In this document: positions 60,474 to 64,000 of the stretch, in pieces
Position numbering within the stretch: position 1 is the stretch's first letter
Layout: the number at the start of each line of letters is the position of its first letter
From: Paragyromitra xinjiangensis
Lineage: Eukaryota > Ascomycota > Pezizomycetes > Pezizales > Discinaceae
Reading direction: 5' to 3'
Length of the DNA: 64,000 nt
Assembly: GCA_038503065.1 (NCBI GenBank)
Contig: JBCAMK010000010.1
Span: 806,001 to 870,000 of the forward strand
Translations under genes and position numbers: made by a program
Notes under the pieces: generated by a model
Database searches by the model: none
What the model was told of the DNA's origin: nothing
The model's input: the letters and a program-made list of their open reading frames with translations, nothing else

Positions 60474-63400
60474 ATTCTTTTGCTTTTGGAGACGTGTTTT
60501 GTGCTATGGTGGTCTTTTTTTTTTGTATGGTCGTGTTAGAATGATGGCAGTATGGGATGAAACCAAAAAAGATTTATTATGTACTTCCCATTCCCCCCTT
60601 TCTCCCCTTCCTGGCGAAGAAAATTCAAGCCGTGACGACTATTGTGGTTGGATTGAGGGTTGTTACATGAGTGGTTATAGGTGGTAATAGTCGAAAATCT
60701 AGTGTACTTCTTTTCTTGTTTCTACTTTTTTATCATGATGGGAAAATGTTTCATGTATCTCTGTTTCTGATCTATGCTTCGCTGTAATGTTTTACCTTCT
60801 TCCCCTTCACTTATCTTTTTTCGCCTGGTCCATCGTGACCGATGCTACCTTGATGATGAATGTAGAACGAATAAAAAGAATGCTACTTTTTCTCCTTCTA
60901 GGTCGCTTACACGGATACCTTTGATTGGTCAAGAAGGGTCTCTACGCTGAGAAACCATGCGGAATACTTCAAAAGTTTCGCCCTGTGAGAGGCCAATAAA
61001 ACACATGATACGATCTACATCTAAATCTATCTTGTGAACTCAAGACCGGTTCTAATAGCAATTTCGGTAGTAAATACCCCAACCCTGGAGCCAGCCTATA
61101 TCCAGGGTTGTGGGGTCATCTGTGCAGGTAGCTTTACCCCCAGATCCCCCAAAAATGGCGAGCCACAAGTGAATTTCTTGCATCTCAAATTTCGCAACCT
61201 ACAGATGCTACAGCCTTACCGTTATACGAGCCAAAAAAAAGCTTTGCGCATCTCCCCTCGTAGCTTAGGCATATAGCGTTTTATAACCTGCGCGACGGGT
61301 GAGTGCAGACTCGGAAACGACGTAAGGAGGGCAGGTTATCATCAAGGGCTTGTTATCGCGAGTACATTGGTCTACTACCAGTCAAAATACGGGAAAATAA
61401 GATGCAATTGCCAAGAGTAAAACAGCTGCAGCATAGCATAATCATCCCCTAAGACTATGGTCGGAACGCAGCCCATGCTCTTAAACAAAGCGGGAGTATT
61501 CCTACAGAATATGCTGAGGGCTCTGCTACCGGCCAGCGGTCAGGGGATTAATATCTCGGGCCTTTGCTTAATATCCCAAAGGTGAAATTTGTGGCCGTCT
61601 TTGCCCAGCTTTCCCCTCAGACATTATGACCTCTTAGATACTTTCCTGTGGTCCACAAGAATACCCCCCACTGAAAAAAGGAAACTTTCCAGAGTGCTAA
61701 GAGAGTAGACGGCCGTATTATTGTCTCACACAAGATATCTCGGTTCAGCAGCCCATGGCCGTACAACCGAATACCCCCATAGATGAAATACCCCTACAAA
61801 CAAAATATTTCCACGGGTAGTGCTACTAATTAATAGATAGCTCTACCTTAGTAGATAGAAAGTCGGACCTATTTCCTATAGAAATTGCTCTCTAGTATCC
61901 CAAGAAGCCTCCAAGATCAGTATGGCGAACCCCGAGTTTAATAATGGTGACCATATGGTAGATATTTTTCATATCCTAATCCAACATGGCCATTTGCGAG
62001 AGTTCTAGGCCAATAGATAGCTTTACTTGTTACGAGAATAAATTCCCGTGCTGGGATTGTCACAGAAGCACACTAATGTGGCTGAAATTCCGCGGGAATT
62101 TATTCCCATCCTAGAGTAGTGATGATAAACACCGGCCCTGAATTTCCCCCTCCACGGCCCCGAATCCAGTCCATCCTAACACGCCAACAACCAGTGTTCA
62201 AATTCGAGAACGGAAGCTACCAAGCACTCAAGTATTGGGGGCCATCTATCAAAAAGTGGCGTTGCTACCTATTCCAGAATAGCGCCTACTAAAAAACAGC
62301 ACTAACCCAGCCTAAGGTAATTACATGTAACAGACCACCAGAAAGTCTTACATAGTAGAATAATCAGTAATCCGCAGCTACTTGAGCCAATCAATTCTCG
62401 AGACGATTACGGGCCAGGGATGGTGGAGCACCGCCTAAACATACCAAAAACTTAGGCCAAGTAATTAGAACGCAATTCTTGGATTGATCAGTGCTTAGTC
62501 ATATTTGGCTATAGCTAGCGCTGATGTTGTTCTCCATAATCAATCGTTATGGCCTGGTATCATGCCACAAACATCCAGCATGGACTATAGTTCTCCCAGC
62601 CTAATAAATATATTACTCTCACACCCGCTAGTCGCCTATCCACCAAACAGAGCGGACCGTCAAATCAATAAGTCAAAGTCAGCTCTTTATTACCAAGTTA
62701 GTCACGCCCGTAAAGTAAGGGGCCATAGTTACAGCAAGGATTGATTATTCAGCGAGCTATAAGTCCCACTTGCTACTCCCGAGGCTGCGGGCAGATTATG
62801 AGCGAAAGGGCGATTTGACACCTAGATAATTGCGAAGAAAAACAAGGTTCTAGGCCACAACATCCAGTGTATTGCGCCTCCAAAAAATCCCAGTTGGAAG
62901 AAAGGAGTTGGTAAAATGCCGCCCCTAAGACGTAGACAGAGACTTCAATACCTCTATTCCAAAAGTGATGATGGATAGAGAGCTGCTCAGGAAATCCCAA
63001 GATAGTCAGTGCCCTATCACTCTAGTGGTCAGCATTCCACTAATATCCCTAAGGTTGCTATACTCCTATATCACGATCTATGGATTCGACAAACGAAGAC
63101 ATCGCATCCTCTAGCTGCGAAATGTGCGAGAAAAAACGGCCTGTAATATTTAAGTGGTATTGGCACTCATTAATTTTGTAGGCGCTATATACATGTATGC
63201 AATACGGACAGAAGACTCTGCCCAAAATATCGTGTACCGTAACAAATACTACTGGTGAATCCGAAGAGGGTACCGGGTGTCCGCGAATTTCCGAGATTAA
63301 AAGGCAAACTCCCAGTTCCGCCTAGATAAAAAAACTTGGATACCTTCCATTTCGAAAGTGAGGGTTTCAGAATAACTTTTAGTACATTCTCCAGATCACA

Positions 63401-64000
63401 GAAAGTCGCGCAAAATCATTTCACCCGAGATCCGAGAGGGTGAAAAATGCGGGAACGTGGTCTGGAAGGCAAAAGAACCGGGGGAGGCCCCAGCGCAATA
63501 TATTCACTTCATCAACCTTAAATCTGATCCAGCCGCTAGGCAATACTTACCCCAGATCCCAGCAAGGCCAAGATATGTGACTTTGCTTCCTCAGCAGATG
63601 TGCCAGCACGTGATAAGCCTGTAATATAACAAATATTGGTGTTCCACGCACCACGGCACGGTGCTTTCTTACAGCTATTAGCGATGACAGAACAAAGTGT
63701 AAGCTTCTTAATCGGGGTTATCGCTTATTTCGGAGAATAAAGCTGAGCCCAAATATAAATATTTGCGTTGCTGGTAAATAGTAAGTTGTTGCCACTTCGA
63801 TGAGATACCGCGCGCCAAATCCGGATAAGCGCAGATCTAATAACTCACCCCCCATTCTCCTAATGAACAAGTAATCCTTCAGGACGATAATGCAGTAGGT
63901 ATTCTCGGCCGGTAGAGATTCATCAAAAATTAAGAATATTCTAGCCCGAAGTGTGAGCATGGAGTGACAGAAGATTATTGGCAGTACAATCCCACGATGC
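60474..64000. other. Gene-poor right end of the window, about 3.5 kb
   Basis: 3' flank of the coatomer gene (T-rich to about 60900), then TA-rich sequence with stops in every frame. The longest frame is about 80 codons and unrecognisable. TACATGTA occurs at 62322-62329 and 63190-63197. No RNA gene or element ends seen. Confidence 0.55.

Overview
The window is nuclear DNA of a filamentous ascomycete fungus (Pezizomycotina-like). The evidence is the many short spliceosomal introns (about 45-80 nt, GT...AG, often with a CTAAC or CTGAC branch site), the fungal form of the recognisable proteins, an intron-bearing nuclear tRNA, and single genes each with their own promoter. A large-genome, early-diverging group such as Pezizomycetes is possible because gene-poor stretches are very long, but this is a guess.

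Layout. An acidic orphan gene (102-1169) is followed by about 15 kb with no gene I can support. Next come a PI-specific phospholipase C (16122-19682, +), a cytochrome P450 (20705-22444, -), the RNA helicase UPF1 (24460-27972, +) and an AKR7-type aldo-keto reductase (28712-29900, -). A membrane-anchored surface protein (32549-33743, -) lies between two further gene-poor stretches. A dense block of housekeeping genes follows: UBR7 E3 ligase (37724-39389, -), FAM32A homologue (39723-40355, +), ribosomal protein eL19 (40909-41918, -), MCM2 (42359-45287, -), BRAP2/ETP1 RING protein (45943-48127, +) and a tandem-BRCT MDC1/Mdb1-like protein (49183-52497, +). After that come an intron-containing tRNA-Asn (53136-53241, -), an Asn-rich truncated gene or pseudogene (about 55055-55574, +) and coatomer alpha (56262-60473, +). 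The last 3.5 kb has no supportable gene.

How they relate. This is a mosaic of conserved, mostly unrelated cell functions (replication, DNA repair, translation, mRNA decay, ubiquitin signalling, vesicle coat, lipid signalling), not an operon or biosynthetic cluster. The only shared regulation I can see is the ACGCGT (MluI cell-cycle box) motif: two copies upstream of MCM2 and one just upstream of the BRCT gene. Ribosomal protein eL19 has telobox-type AACCCTA motifs and a start codon split by an intron. The 8-mer palindrome TACATGTA occurs at least 13 times, always outside coding exons, against roughly one expected.

Exon boundaries were worked out by hand from splice consensus and reading-frame continuity. 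For most multi-exon genes the joined exons give a complete frame with the expected family motifs across the junctions. I found no convincing intact transposon, CRISPR array or novel defence-like system.
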